Assembly (NCBI GenBank): GCA_943846755.1
Contig: OX044365.1
Span: 1,736,001-1,800,000, forward strand
Origin: UBA8752 sp002336475
GTDB lineage: Bacteria > Bacteroidota > Bacteroidia > Flavobacteriales_D > Sanyastnellaceae
DNA length: 64,000 bases
Direction: 5' to 3'
Numbering within the stretch: position 1 is the stretch's first letter; the number at the start of each line of letters is the position of its first letter. Made by a program: the position numbers and the translations under genes. The notes under the pieces are model-generated. The model was not told where the DNA came from and did not search any database. It saw nothing but the letters and a program-made list of their open reading frames with translations. This document shows positions 25,292 through 34,268 of the stretch, piece by piece.

Positions 25292-27586
25292 CTAAACTGT
25301 GCCCATCCAGTCAAACTCAAGTTCCCTACGCTGCATGTCGGCGCGTACCACTTGAATTCGAACTTCTTGGCCCATTTGGATGACTTGACCCGTATGCAAT
25401 CCCACCAGGCATTGCCGCTCGGTATCGATAGAAAACCGGTCCGTCGAAATGCCCTTGATGTCCACGTAGCCCTCGCATTTGTTGTCCAACTCGATGTACA
25501 AGGCCTTAGAAGAAAGGCCGTTGACCACACCGGTAAACTCAGCCCCCAATTGGGCCCCCATAAACTCGACCTGCTTGTATTTGATGCTGGCGCGCTCAGC
25601 CTCAGCTGCGCGCTTCTCACGCTCACTGCTGTGCGCGCAAGGCCCGTCCAAAGTGCCGGTGTCTATGGGCGCCCCTCCATCCAAATAGTGCTGTAAGCTC
25701 CGGTGCACCATCATGTCTGGATAGCGTCGAATCGGAGACGTAAAGTGGGTGTAGTGCTCGAAGGCCAGACCATAATGACCGATGTTACCGGTGCTGTATT
25801 CGGCCTTGGCCATGGAGCGTATGGCCATTTGTTTGACGATGCGCTCTTCGGGTTTGCCGTCGGCCATTTTGAGGAGCTGACTGATGGCTTTGTGCGCATT
25901 TCCAGGCTCTGTATCGGGCATCTTGTAGCCGAATTGAGCCACAAACATCCGCAGCGACTTCAGCTTCGTGGGGTCCGGTGAGTCGTGGACGCGGTAAACG
26001 CCGCCGGGTGGTCGGTTCCCTTTGCAACCTGCAATCCACTTGGCCACCCTTACGTTGGCGAGCAACATGTAGTCCTCGATGAGGCGGTTGGCGTCCAACA
26101 TGCGCTTGATCAGCACCTCAATGGGCTTGCCCTCTTTGTCCAGCCTGAAACGGACTTCTTCCGTATCAAAGTCAATGGCGCCTGCCTTGAAACGGCGCGC
26201 CCGCATTTTGAGGGCCAGCGTTTGCAATTCCTTGACCTCATCTGCAAGGTCTCCCTTTCCGGTTTCCAGCCTTTCTTGGGCCTCTGCATAAGTGAACCTG
26301 CGGTCAGAATGGATGACCGTCCGGCCGAACCACTCTTTGACCACTTCGCCCTCTGCGTCGAGCTCGAACACCGCACTAAAGGCAAAACGGTCCTCGTTGG
26401 GCCTCAATGAACACAGGTTGTTGGACAGGACCTCAGGCAGCATGGGTATGGTGCGGTCAACGAGGTAAACGCTGGTGGCGCGTTCCACAGCCTCTTCTTC
26501 AATGAGGCTTCCCGGGCGCACATAATGGCTCACATCGGCGATGTGCACGCCCACTTCTAGGTGGCCGTTTTCGAGCTTCTGTACACTGAGGGCATCGTCA
26601 AAATCCTTGGCGTCCTCGGGGTCAATCGTGAAGGTGGTTATCTCGCGGAAATCCCGGCGGCGCGCTACCTCATCCGCTGGCAGTTCCTGAGGAATGGCCT
26701 CTGCCTCTGCCTCCACTTCTTCAGGAAAGTGGTAGGGCAATCCGTATTCGAGCAAAATGGCGTGCATCTCAGCCTCGTGGACTCCTGGGGCCCCGAGCAC
26801 TTCGACCACCTCTGCAATGGGAGGGTCTTCGGGGGACGCCCAATCGACCAATCGTACCGCCACTTTCACATCTTGGGGGGCGTCGTTCAAGAAGCGCGCA
26901 GGCACCAAAAAGTCACGGTGCATGCGCTTGTTGGTGGGGGTTCCAAATGCGTAATCCTTGACGTGTTCCAAAGTCACCACATACAAATCCCGCGCCCTTT
27001 TGACCACTTCGGAGACATAAGGCACTTCTTTTCTGCCCCTGCGCATCCAACCCAGCTCCACCGTATCTCCCCAAAAAGCTGTTCCTGTTTGTCCTTTGGG
27101 AACCATAATGTCGTCTGCCTCACCGGGCACACTGACGAAGCCTTTGCCATAGGCCGTGATTTGAATGGTGCCTTGAACTGCAGCTTTGCGGCCGCCTGTT
27201 CCGGTAGACTGATCCCTTCCATGCTTTCCACGACGGTCGTCCCTGCGCCCTCCTTCTTCGGGCATCATAAAACGTCCCTTGCCCACTTCTTTAAGCCTTC
27301 CTTTGGCTGCCTCTTGCCGCATCAATACATGCAGCATTTCCTGGATGTCTTTGTCGGCAACGCCCATGGTGCTGGCCACCTGACGGGCATTCATGGGGCG
27401 GCCAGGCAGCCCCTGAAATATTGCCATGACATCCTCCAGGTATTTACTGGCGCCGCTGAGCCTCTGGCCACCGGCCAATGCGGGGCCAAAGTCTCCGCTG
27501 TTGGGGCCTTTTTTACGGCCCTTTCCCGCAGCGCCTTGCTTGCGCTTGCCCCCTTTTTTACCTCCTTCTTTACGCGTGCCGGCCAT
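25292..27586 (-). CDS. rnr: Ribonuclease R
   Basis: 764 residues from the ATG at 27586. Residues 1-30 are a basic Lys/Gly/Arg-rich tail. A winged-helix region (about 45-110), cold-shock OB domains (about 135-300), the RNB catalytic domain (from about 310) and a C-terminal S1 domain follow. The catalytic acidic cluster is D322, D328, D330 and D331 in IDPEDAKDFDDAL. It is a processive 3'-5' exoribonuclease that degrades structured RNA. Upstream reading beyond 27586 lacks a good start. It is divergent from the methyltransferase gene at 27685. Confidence 0.97.
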   Translation of the reverse strand: MAGTRKEGGKKGGKRKQGAAGKGRKKGPNSGDFGPALAGGQRLSGASKYLEDVMAIFQGLPGRPMNARQVASTMGVADKDIQEMLHVLMRQEAAKGRLKEVGKGRFMMPEEGGRRDDRRGKHGRDQSTGTGGRKAAVQGTIQITAYGKGFVSVPGEADDIMVPKGQTGTAFWGDTVELGWMRRGRKEVPYVSEVVKRARDLYVVTLEHVKDYAFGTPTNKRMHRDFLVPARFLNDAPQDVKVAVRLVDWASPEDPPIAEVVEVLGAPGVHEAEMHAILLEYGLPYHFPEEVEAEAEAIPQELPADEVARRRDFREITTFTIDPEDAKDFDDALSVQKLENGHLEVGVHIADVSHYVRPGSLIEEEAVERATSVYLVDRTIPMLPEVLSNNLCSLRPNEDRFAFSAVFELDAEGEVVKEWFGRTVIHSDRRFTYAEAQERLETGKGDLADEVKELQTLALKMRARRFKAGAIDFDTEEVRFRLDKEGKPIEVLIKRMLDANRLIEDYMLLANVRVAKWIAGCKGNRPPGGVYRVHDSPDPTKLKSLRMFVAQFGYKMPDTEPGNAHKAISQLLKMADGKPEERIVKQMAIRSMAKAEYSTGNIGHYGLAFEHYTHFTSPIRRYPDMMVHRSLQHYLDGGAPIDTGTLDGPCAHSSEREKRAAEAERASIKYKQVEFMGAQLGAEFTGVVNGLSSKALYIELDNKCEGYVDIKGISTDRFSIDTERQCLVGLHTGQVIQMGQEVRIQVVRADMQRRELEFDWMGTV

Positions 27587-27684
27587 CTCAGATGCTCGAT
27601 TTACCGCAAGGTCGCACCTTGCTACTGCGATTCGACGGCCCAAAGCAAAGGTTGTGACGCTCCCGTTGCGAACTTCCCGCCCGA

Positions 27685-28587
27685 ATGTCACCCGACACCC
27701 CCCTTTCGTCCCAGGACCGTCCGTCCCCACTTCACCGTTGGTTTCCTCACCGTTGGCGCGACCATGAGCTGCTCGATTGCGGCGGTGGAGCCCGTCTGGA
27801 GCGTTTTGGTGAACTGGTGCTTATTCGGCCTGAACCCCGCGCGATTTGGGAACGGGGGATGGACGAGTCCCAGTGGCGCCGACTGTCAGCAGCCGAATTC
27901 ATTCCAACCGGCCGCACCAAAGGCCAGTGGGTTCCCCACCAAAGCGTGCCCGATACCTGGGAGATTCAATACCCGCTTCACACTGGGAAAAACTTGCACT
28001 TCTCACTGGAGATGACCCGGTTCAAACACGTGGGCATCTTCCCGGAGCAAGGGGCCAATTGGGATTGGATCGCCCAACGCATGGGGCCGGGTAAGCGCTT
28101 GCTCAACCTGTTTGCATACACCGGTGGTGCGTCACTTGCTGGGCGCGCAGCGGGCGCCGAAGTCACCCACGTTGACGCCATTAAACAGGTGGTCTCATGG
28201 ACGCGAACCAACCAAGAATTGAGCGGATTGGACGGCATCCGCTGGTGTGTAGAAGACGCCCTCAAATTCTCTGAGCGCGAAGGAAGAAGGGGCAACCAGT
28301 ACGACCTGGTCATCATGGATCCTCCTTCTTGGGGCCTCGGCCCGAAGGGTGAGAAGTGGAAGCTCGAAGAGCAGGTTCTGCGCCTGGTCTCAGCAACGTC
28401 AAAGCTCGTTGCACCCGGAGGAGCCGTCATCATGAACACATACTCCGGCGTGAGCCCATCGGCCTTGGAAAACATGTGGCGGGCTGTACTTCCAGACGCG
28501 AAGATGGAAGCTGGAGAGCTTTGTTTGCGCAGCGGAACAGGGCAAGTCCTGCCCACCGGCTCTTTGCTGAGGCTTGAGCGCCCTTAA
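27685..28587 (+). CDS. Class I SAM-dependent methyltransferase (RlmI/RlmK-like)
   Basis: 300 residues with a Rossmann-fold methyltransferase domain. The SAM-binding motif I is LNLFAYTGGASL. The catalytic-site motif is MDPPSWG, the DPPxxG form found in RlmI and RlmK-type 23S rRNA cytosine/guanine methyltransferases. The preceding region (LHFSLEMTRFKHVGIFPEQ) is typical of these enzymes. No N-terminal PUA domain is seen, so it is shorter than E. coli RlmI (about 396). The RNA target is not certain. Confidence 0.85.
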   Translation: MSPDTPLSSQDRPSPLHRWFPHRWRDHELLDCGGGARLERFGELVLIRPEPRAIWERGMDESQWRRLSAAEFIPTGRTKGQWVPHQSVPDTWEIQYPLHTGKNLHFSLEMTRFKHVGIFPEQGANWDWIAQRMGPGKRLLNLFAYTGGASLAGRAAGAEVTHVDAIKQVVSWTRTNQELSGLDGIRWCVEDALKFSEREGRRGNQYDLVIMDPPSWGLGPKGEKWKLEEQVLRLVSATSKLVAPGGAVIMNTYSGVSPSALENMWRAVLPDAKMEAGELCLRSGTGQVLPTGSLLRLERP

Positions 28588-28608
28588 GCCTGCTTAACTT
28601 CGGGGTTC

Positions 28609-29901
28609 ATGTTGCGCTACGCCCCCCTTTCCGCCGAGAACTATGTCCGAAACCGCAAGGCTTTTGCCGATGCCCTTGCTCCCGGAGCCCTCGCCCTGTT
28701 TAGTTCCAACGATACCTACCCTACGGGCGCAGACGGTACACTTCCCTTCCGGCAGGACTCCAACATGCTGCACATGTGTGGGGTGGATCAAGAAGAAACC
28801 GTCTTGCTCGTTTTCCCGAACGCCCACAATCCCGCTGACCGCGAAATCCTATTTGTCACCGAAACGAGCGCTGAAATCGCCATCTGGGAGGGCGCCAAGC
28901 TGACCAAGGCAGAGGCCACGGCCCAAACTGGCGTGAAGCAAGTGCAATGGTTGTCCGCGCTGGATCGCACGATCCAGAGGCTGGTGACCGAATGCAGCTG
29001 CTGTTACTTGCACCAGAACGAGCACACCCGGGCCAAGGTCGTGGTGGAGACCCGTGAAGCCCGGTTCAACAAGTGGTTCACCGAGACTTACCCCCATGTG
29101 CGGATTGAGCGCAGTGCGCCCCTCCTACACCGCTTGCGCAGCATCAAATCCGAAGAGGAAATCGAGCGGATGCGCCACGCATGCAACATCACCCGCGATG
29201 GATTCAACCGCGTGATGAAGTTTGTAAAGCCCGGCGTCACCGAATTTGAAGTGGAGGCCGAATACCTCCACGAATTCATACGCAAAGGGTCCCGTGGTTT
29301 TGCCTATACCCCCATCGTGGCCAGTGGCGCCAACGCTTGTGTGCTGCACTACATCGAGAACAGCGCAGAATGCAAAGCCGGGGATGTCCTCCTGATGGAC
29401 GTAGGCGCAGAGTATGGAAACTATGCCAGCGACATGACCCGTTGCCTGCCGGTGTCTGGAAGGTTTACCGACCGACAGCGCAAGGTGTACGACGCTGTAC
29501 TCAGCGTCATGCGCGATGCCATGAAGTTGCTTCGCCCTGGGGTAAGCTTGCACGAATACCACAAAGAAGTGGGGGAACTCATGACCGCTCAGCTGCTGGG
29601 ATTGGGGCTGATTGACAAGCACGATGTAGACAAGCAAAACCCCGCATGGCCCGCATACAAGAAGTACTTCATGCACGGAACGTCTCACTTTATTGGGTTG
29701 GACGTGCACGACGTGGGCCTCTGGCATGAGCCCATCCAAGCGGGCCACATCTTCACCGTTGAACCGGGCATTTATATCCAAGAAGAAGGACTGGGCATCC
29801 GTCTCGAAAACGACATCGTCATCCGCGAGAACGGATTCGACGACCTCATGGGCGACATTCCTGTCGATGCTGAGGCCATCGAGGACGCCATGAACAGTTG
29901 A
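28609..29901 (+). CDS. pepP: Xaa-Pro aminopeptidase (M24B family)
   Basis: 430 residues. The N-terminal creatinase-like domain (about 1-175) is followed by the pita-bread catalytic domain. All five metal ligands are present: D264, D275, H360, E385 and E400 (LLMDVG, YASDMTR, GTSHFIG, TVEPGIYI, GIRLEND). It removes N-terminal residues preceding proline. A TAACTTCG element lies six bases before the ATG (28595-28602). The miaE gene starts three bases after its stop. Confidence 0.96.
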   Translation: MLRYAPLSAENYVRNRKAFADALAPGALALFSSNDTYPTGADGTLPFRQDSNMLHMCGVDQEETVLLVFPNAHNPADREILFVTETSAEIAIWEGAKLTKAEATAQTGVKQVQWLSALDRTIQRLVTECSCCYLHQNEHTRAKVVVETREARFNKWFTETYPHVRIERSAPLLHRLRSIKSEEEIERMRHACNITRDGFNRVMKFVKPGVTEFEVEAEYLHEFIRKGSRGFAYTPIVASGANACVLHYIENSAECKAGDVLLMDVGAEYGNYASDMTRCLPVSGRFTDRQRKVYDAVLSVMRDAMKLLRPGVSLHEYHKEVGELMTAQLLGLGLIDKHDVDKQNPAWPAYKKYFMHGTSHFIGLDVHDVGLWHEPIQAGHIFTVEPGIYIQEEGLGIRLENDIVIRENGFDDLMGDIPVDAEAIEDAMNS

Positions 29902-29904
29902 GCC

Positions 29905-30513
29905 ATGGGCAAGGAGGCGGCAGAAAAAGTCATGTTGGGACTCCAGCTCCCTACCGACCCGCGTTGGGTGGCCTTGGTGGAGTCCAACATCTCAGAAGTG
30001 CTCACGGACCACGCTTGGTGTGAGCAGAAGGCGGCTTCAAACGCGATTTCTACGATTGTGCGCTATCCCGAGCTCACAGACCTGGTAGAGGAATTGACGC
30101 GCATCGCCATGGAGGAGATGGAACACTTCGGCATGGTCGTCGAAAAGATCAAGGCCCGCGGCTGGACCCTGGGTCGCGAGCGCAAAGACCCTTACATCCA
30201 CGACCTCGCAGCGTTCATCAAAAAGGGCGGCAGTCGGGAAGAGCAGTTGGTCGATCGGCTGCTGCTTGCGGCCATGATTGAAGCCCGCAGCTGTGAGCGG
30301 TTCCGCATGCTTTCTGAACGCATTGAGGACGAGGACCTGCGCACATTCTACCACGACCTCATGGTGAGCGAAGCACAACACTACACCAGCTTTATCGGTT
30401 TTGCCCGCCAGTATGGAGGGCGTGTAGATGTGGATGCGCGCTGGAAGGCCTTCCTCGCCCACGAGGCACAAGTCATCCAGAATTATGGCCGCAGGGAGAC
30501 CATGCACGGCTAA
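29905..30513 (+). CDS. miaE: tRNA-(ms2io6A)-hydroxylase MiaE-like diiron protein
   Basis: 202 residues of a ferritin-like four-helix bundle. Diiron ligands are all in place: E40 (WCEQKAA), E71 and H74 (EEMEHF), E126 (MIEARSC), E156 and H159 (SEAQHY). MiaE uses O2 to hydroxylate the isopentenyl group of a modified adenosine at tRNA position 37. It lies directly after pepP and before a RidA gene. Family assignment is firm; the exact tRNA modification is taken from the family. Confidence 0.92.
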   Translation: MGKEAAEKVMLGLQLPTDPRWVALVESNISEVLTDHAWCEQKAASNAISTIVRYPELTDLVEELTRIAMEEMEHFGMVVEKIKARGWTLGRERKDPYIHDLAAFIKKGGSREEQLVDRLLLAAMIEARSCERFRMLSERIEDEDLRTFYHDLMVSEAQHYTSFIGFARQYGGRVDVDARWKAFLAHEAQVIQNYGRRETMHG

Positions 30514-30539
30514 ACCCCATTACCACAAAAGACCCCATC

Positions 30540-30965
30540 ATGTCCAACGCCCCCAAGCCTGTCGGCCTTTACCCCCTCACCCGCCGCGTCGGTGATCTGT
30601 TGTTCTTGAGCGGCGTCGGGCCGCGCATTCCAGGAAGTGGTGCCCATGACGAAGGGGTGCCGGGGTTGCAGCAAGACCACAACGGCAACTTTACCAGTTT
30701 TGACTTTGAGGCACAAGCCAACGGCGTCTTGGCCAACGTTCGCGCCATTCTCGAAGCGGAGGGCGCCCGCTGGGAAGACCTGGTCGACATCACGGTTTTC
30801 CTCACCGATATGCAGCGTGACTTCCACACCTTCAACCGCGTCTACCGCGAGCATTTCGAGGGGGTAGACGCCGCCATGCGACCCTGCCGTACCACGGTTG
30901 AAGTGGGTGCCTTGCCCACACCCATCGCCGTGGAATTGAAGTGCGTGGCCCACTGTCCCCGCTGA
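30540..30965 (+). CDS. RidA/YjgF-family protein (2-aminomuconate deaminase-like)
   Basis: 141 residues, one RidA domain. The conserved Arg and nearby residues sit in MRPCRTTVEVGALPTPIAVE, and LFLSGVGPRIPGSG is typical of the subgroup annotated as 2-aminomuconate deaminase. RidA proteins hydrolyse reactive enamines or imines. The tryptophan 2,3-dioxygenase gene lies about 0.9 kb downstream on the same strand, which would fit a part in kynurenine-route breakdown, but a general RidA role is just as possible. Confidence 0.87.
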   Translation: MSNAPKPVGLYPLTRRVGDLLFLSGVGPRIPGSGAHDEGVPGLQQDHNGNFTSFDFEAQANGVLANVRAILEAEGARWEDLVDITVFLTDMQRDFHTFNRVYREHFEGVDAAMRPCRTTVEVGALPTPIAVELKCVAHCPR

Positions 30966-31003
30966 GTTTCGCGTTTTGGCACTGTTTTTGACTCTGTAGT
31001 GCC

Positions 31004-31870
31004 ATGCGTATGCTAACGTCCACCCTTTGGCTTGCTGTGGCAGTGCTCCCGGCCTTGACCAGCGTTCAGTCCGGCCCAACCGCTGCAGCGGTCCGGCCCT
31101 GGCGGCCCGCAGTGATTTCAGCAGACTCTGCGGCGGCCCTTCCCCATCTGCCCTTGCGCGCCGTCGATGCCTTTTGGCTTCCGCACCAAGAAGAGCTAGT
31201 CTACACTGTGCGCTATGGATTCATCGCCGCAGGGGAGGCGCGCCTCAGCACGCAGCCCGGACCATCGTATGGTGGAAGGCCAACCATGCAGGTCGTAGGA
31301 ACAGGCCGGACCACCGGGGCATTTGATTGGGTCTTCAAAGTCAGGGACCACTATGAGTCCCATGTCGACAAATCGGGGCTGTTTCCACACCGCTTCATTC
31401 GAAAGGTGAAAGAAGGGGGCTATCAAATGGACCGGGAGATTGTCTTTGACCCTTCGCGGCGCAGCGCATGCACCCAAGAGAAGGGCGAAGAGCGGTTCCA
31501 AGTCTTACCCGACTACTGCCAAGACCTTGTGTCGGCATTTCACTACGCCCGCAACCTGCCTCTGGATTCCCTCGTTATGGGAGGGATTGTCGAGATTCCC
31601 ACTTTTGTCGATGGCAAGGTTCATCACGTGCGCGCCCGAAAAATTGGGGAAAAACAGGTCGACGTCAAGGCGGGTAGCTTTCAATGCTGGGTGTTCCAGC
31701 CCCTTGTCAAGAAGGGCAGAATCTGGAAAGATGAGGAAGATTTGACCCTCTATGTGAGCGCCGATGCACGCCGAATGCCCGTCCTGGTGAAATCCAATTT
31801 GCTCGTCGGTTCCGTGCGCTTGGAACTGATCGAACACCATGTGACACCAACCGCCCCCATACCGCAGTAA
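31004..31870 (+). CDS. DUF3108 protein, secreted
   Basis: 288 residues. A signal peptide (about 1-24) is followed by a low-complexity linker and a beta-rich DUF3108 region beginning near EELVYTVRYGFIAAGEA. The DLVSAFHYARNL block and the C-terminal IWKDEEDLTLYVSAD are what I recall of the family. It is expected in the periplasm or outer membrane; function not established. The stop codon TAA is shared with the -7 element of the next gene. Confidence 0.85.
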   Translation: MRMLTSTLWLAVAVLPALTSVQSGPTAAAVRPWRPAVISADSAAALPHLPLRAVDAFWLPHQEELVYTVRYGFIAAGEARLSTQPGPSYGGRPTMQVVGTGRTTGAFDWVFKVRDHYESHVDKSGLFPHRFIRKVKEGGYQMDREIVFDPSRRSACTQEKGEERFQVLPDYCQDLVSAFHYARNLPLDSLVMGGIVEIPTFVDGKVHHVRARKIGEKQVDVKAGSFQCWVFQPLVKKGRIWKDEEDLTLYVSADARRMPVLVKSNLLVGSVRLELIEHHVTPTAPIPQ

Positions 31871-31875
31871 ATTCG
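31868..31875 (+). promoter_or_regulatory. Possible -7 promoter element for tryptophan 2,3-dioxygenase
   Basis: TAAATTCG (TAnnTTYG) ends four bases before the ATG at 31880, the same spacing as at 2580, 6998 and 13539. Its first three bases are also a stop codon. Confidence 0.4.
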
Positions 31876-31879
31876 GCCC

Positions 31880-32851
31880 ATGCCCGAAGCCAACACCTTC
31901 GACCCGGCCGTTCTGGACCGGCTCGAGCAATTGAGGGACAAGTACGCCGCCATGGGGCAGGACCTCGTGTCCTACCTCGACGGCCTGCTCCATGCAGACT
32001 TTCCCACGTATTGGGATTACATCAACCTCGACACTTTGTTGAGTCTGCAGCACCCCGTTACCCCGTTTCCCGACGAGGAAATCTTCATCATCTATCACCA
32101 GACCACGGAGCTCTATTTCAAGCTCTCGCTGCATGAGTTGCGCCAACTGCACACTTCACAGCAGATGTCCGGTGCTGAAATGCTGGGCCGGATTCAACGG
32201 GTGAACCGCTATTTCAAGGTTCTCGTGGACAGTTTCGACGTCATGGTAGAAGGCTTAGACCACAAGCAGTTTCTGAAATTCCGGATGTCCCTGCTTCCTT
32301 CAAGTGGATTCCAAAGTGTTCAATATCGCCTGGTCGAATTGGCGTGCACCACCATGGACTGCTTGGTCCACATTGAGTTGAGGCCAACCCGCCTCAGCCA
32401 CGGCTTCGAAGACGTGGAGTCCATGTTCGACGAGCTGTATTGGCGCCGGGGGGCTACTGAGTTGGCGACAGGACAACCCACGCTCACCTTGAAGCAGTTT
32501 GAAGCCAAATACCGGGACAGCATCATTGCTTTCTCTGAGGAGCGCTTTCATTCAAACGTTCGCCGACAATGGCAGGAGCTTCCCGAGTCAGACCAAACGC
32601 CAGAACTGCGAGAAGCATTGCGGACACTCGATGAGCTGGTCAATGTACACTGGCCCCTCTCCCACTACCGAAGCGCGGTAAAACACCTGCAAAAAGATCC
32701 CGTTGACATTGCAGCCACTGGTGGCACCAACTGGCAGAAATACCTTCCCCCTCGCTTCCAGAAACTCATCTTCTTCCCTGAACTCTGGAGCCAGGAAGAA
32801 GCGGACAATTGGGGCAAAAAGTGGGTGTTGCAGAACATCGGTCACAAGTAA
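31880..32851 (+). CDS. kynA: Tryptophan 2,3-dioxygenase
   Basis: 323 residues, all-helical heme dioxygenase. It opens the indole ring of tryptophan to N-formylkynurenine. The substrate-site signature is IYHQTTELYFKLSLHELRQL, where His of the HQT motif contacts the indole. The recognisable R-M-S block (FRMSLLPSSGFQS) binds the substrate carboxylate. The C-terminal heme-ligand His could not be fixed by eye. With hmgA and hppD elsewhere in the window, the organism can degrade two aromatic amino acids with O2. Confidence 0.94.
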   Translation: MPEANTFDPAVLDRLEQLRDKYAAMGQDLVSYLDGLLHADFPTYWDYINLDTLLSLQHPVTPFPDEEIFIIYHQTTELYFKLSLHELRQLHTSQQMSGAEMLGRIQRVNRYFKVLVDSFDVMVEGLDHKQFLKFRMSLLPSSGFQSVQYRLVELACTTMDCLVHIELRPTRLSHGFEDVESMFDELYWRRGATELATGQPTLTLKQFEAKYRDSIIAFSEERFHSNVRRQWQELPESDQTPELREALRTLDELVNVHWPLSHYRSAVKHLQKDPVDIAATGGTNWQKYLPPRFQKLIFFPELWSQEEADNWGKKWVLQNIGHK

Positions 32852-32873
32852 TCCGCTGAAGCGTTAAAACCGG

Positions 32874-32905
32874 ACGAAGGCAAAACTTTTTCTCTTGCCC
32901 TTCGT
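32874..32905. repeat. Inverted repeat between kynA and the M23 lipoprotein gene
   Basis: ACGAAGGCAA pairs with TTGCCCTTCGT (one bulge) around a T-rich loop. No T tract follows on either side. It could be a weak terminator for kynA or an mRNA leader structure for the next gene. Confidence 0.5.
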
Positions 32906-32945
32906 TCAAGGACTGCTGCACGTCAAGTTTGCAGTTCTCATCACA

Positions 32946-34256
32946 ATGCGGCCTCTCTCTCCATACAGCGTCTTGATCAGCTCCTCCCTCATCTGTTGGA
33001 TGGCGGGAATGCTGGCGGGTTGCGGAGGTCAACAGGCCGATGTCGACAGCGCGCCCCTTTTGGCGTTTGGCCGATCCGCTGTGGAGGCCAAGCCTCCCTT
33101 GACAGCAGAAGAAAGCCTAGCGGAGCAATTCGAATTGTACATCGACTCGGTGGCCTGGACTACTGAGTATGGCGAAGTGCGTTCTGGCCAAAGCCTCTCG
33201 CACATTTTGACGCCTTTTGGAGTGTCCAATTCAACATTGCACCACATCGCTACTGAGCACCGGGATCTATTCGATGTGCGGCGCATGCGGCAAGGAAAGG
33301 CCTGGTGGTTGTTCCGCACTGCACAAGACTCCATTGCCCGTCAATTCGTCTATGGGATTGATGACAGGGAGTATGTGGTCTTTGAGCTCACAGGAGAGAA
33401 ATCCGCCCGGCGGGGGCGTTACCCTTCGGAAACCCGCCGCAGCTATGTTCAGGGCGAGGTAATGGGCAGTTTGTACCAGAGCCTGGAGGACGCCGGTCAC
33501 ACGACAACCTTGGCCTACGCCATGTCCAGCGTCTACGCTTGGACCATCGACTTTAGCCGCATCCAACCAGGGGACCAATTTCGCATCGTCTACGAACGAG
33601 ATTGGGTCAACGAAAAGCCTGCAGGACTGCCCAGAATTGTCGCCTCAGAATTCATGCACCGAGGACGAAACTTCCCCGCATTCGCCTTTGACCAGGGTGA
33701 AGGGATGGACTATTTCGATGAGACTGGTGCCAGTTTGCGCAAGGCCTTTCTCAAGGCTCCTGTGTCATTCTCTCGGATCTCGAGCCGGTTCAACAAGCGC
33801 CGATTTCATCCGGTTCTGAAAAAAGTCAAGGCCCACTTGGGCACCGACTATGCCGCGCCCCGCGGCACAGAGATTGTTGCCGTCGGTGATGGCGTCGTTA
33901 CAAAAGCGAGCTACACGAAGGGCAACGGCAAATACGTCAAGATCCGCCACAACGGAACCTACACGACGCAGTACCTGCACATGAGCCGGCGCAATGTGAA
34001 AGAAGGTCAGGCCGTCCGCCAAGGCGACGTGATCGGCTATGTCGGCAGCACTGGCCTGGCCACTGGTCCCCACGTCTGCTTTCGGTTTTGGAAGCACGGC
34101 CAACAGGTGGACCATTTGAAGGAGGATTTCCCCCCTTCCACTCCCATCAAAGAGGAATCGGAAGGGCCGTTTCAGGCGGCCTGCCGAGTTCTGCTGGCCG
34201 AAATGGCCCAATACGACTCAGACGACGGGCCCCGCCTCGCCGCCTTGGACCAATAA
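32946..34256 (+). CDS. M23-family peptidase, lipoprotein
   Basis: 436 residues from the ATG at 32946. A lipobox (LAGC, C26) anchors it. A LysM/OapA-like region lies near 78-115, followed by the M23 domain (about 285-395). The metal site reads H297-L-G-T-D301, with Y-L-H345. At the last site HxH is replaced by H376-V-C378, so a cysteine stands where a zinc His is usual. I recall this HVC form in other Bacteroidota M23 proteins. It probably cuts peptidoglycan cross-links during growth. It ends 12 bases before a convergent gene. Confidence 0.9.
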   Translation: MRPLSPYSVLISSSLICWMAGMLAGCGGQQADVDSAPLLAFGRSAVEAKPPLTAEESLAEQFELYIDSVAWTTEYGEVRSGQSLSHILTPFGVSNSTLHHIATEHRDLFDVRRMRQGKAWWLFRTAQDSIARQFVYGIDDREYVVFELTGEKSARRGRYPSETRRSYVQGEVMGSLYQSLEDAGHTTTLAYAMSSVYAWTIDFSRIQPGDQFRIVYERDWVNEKPAGLPRIVASEFMHRGRNFPAFAFDQGEGMDYFDETGASLRKAFLKAPVSFSRISSRFNKRRFHPVLKKVKAHLGTDYAAPRGTEIVAVGDGVVTKASYTKGNGKYVKIRHNGTYTTQYLHMSRRNVKEGQAVRQGDVIGYVGSTGLATGPHVCFRFWKHGQQVDHLKEDFPPSTPIKEESEGPFQAACRVLLAEMAQYDSDDGPRLAALDQ

Positions 34257-34268
34257 TTCTGCCTGGGT

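Noticed and set aside
26561..28015. 484-residue open frame on + opposite rnr
   Set aside because: Antisense of RNase R running into the methyltransferase gene; no coding motif.
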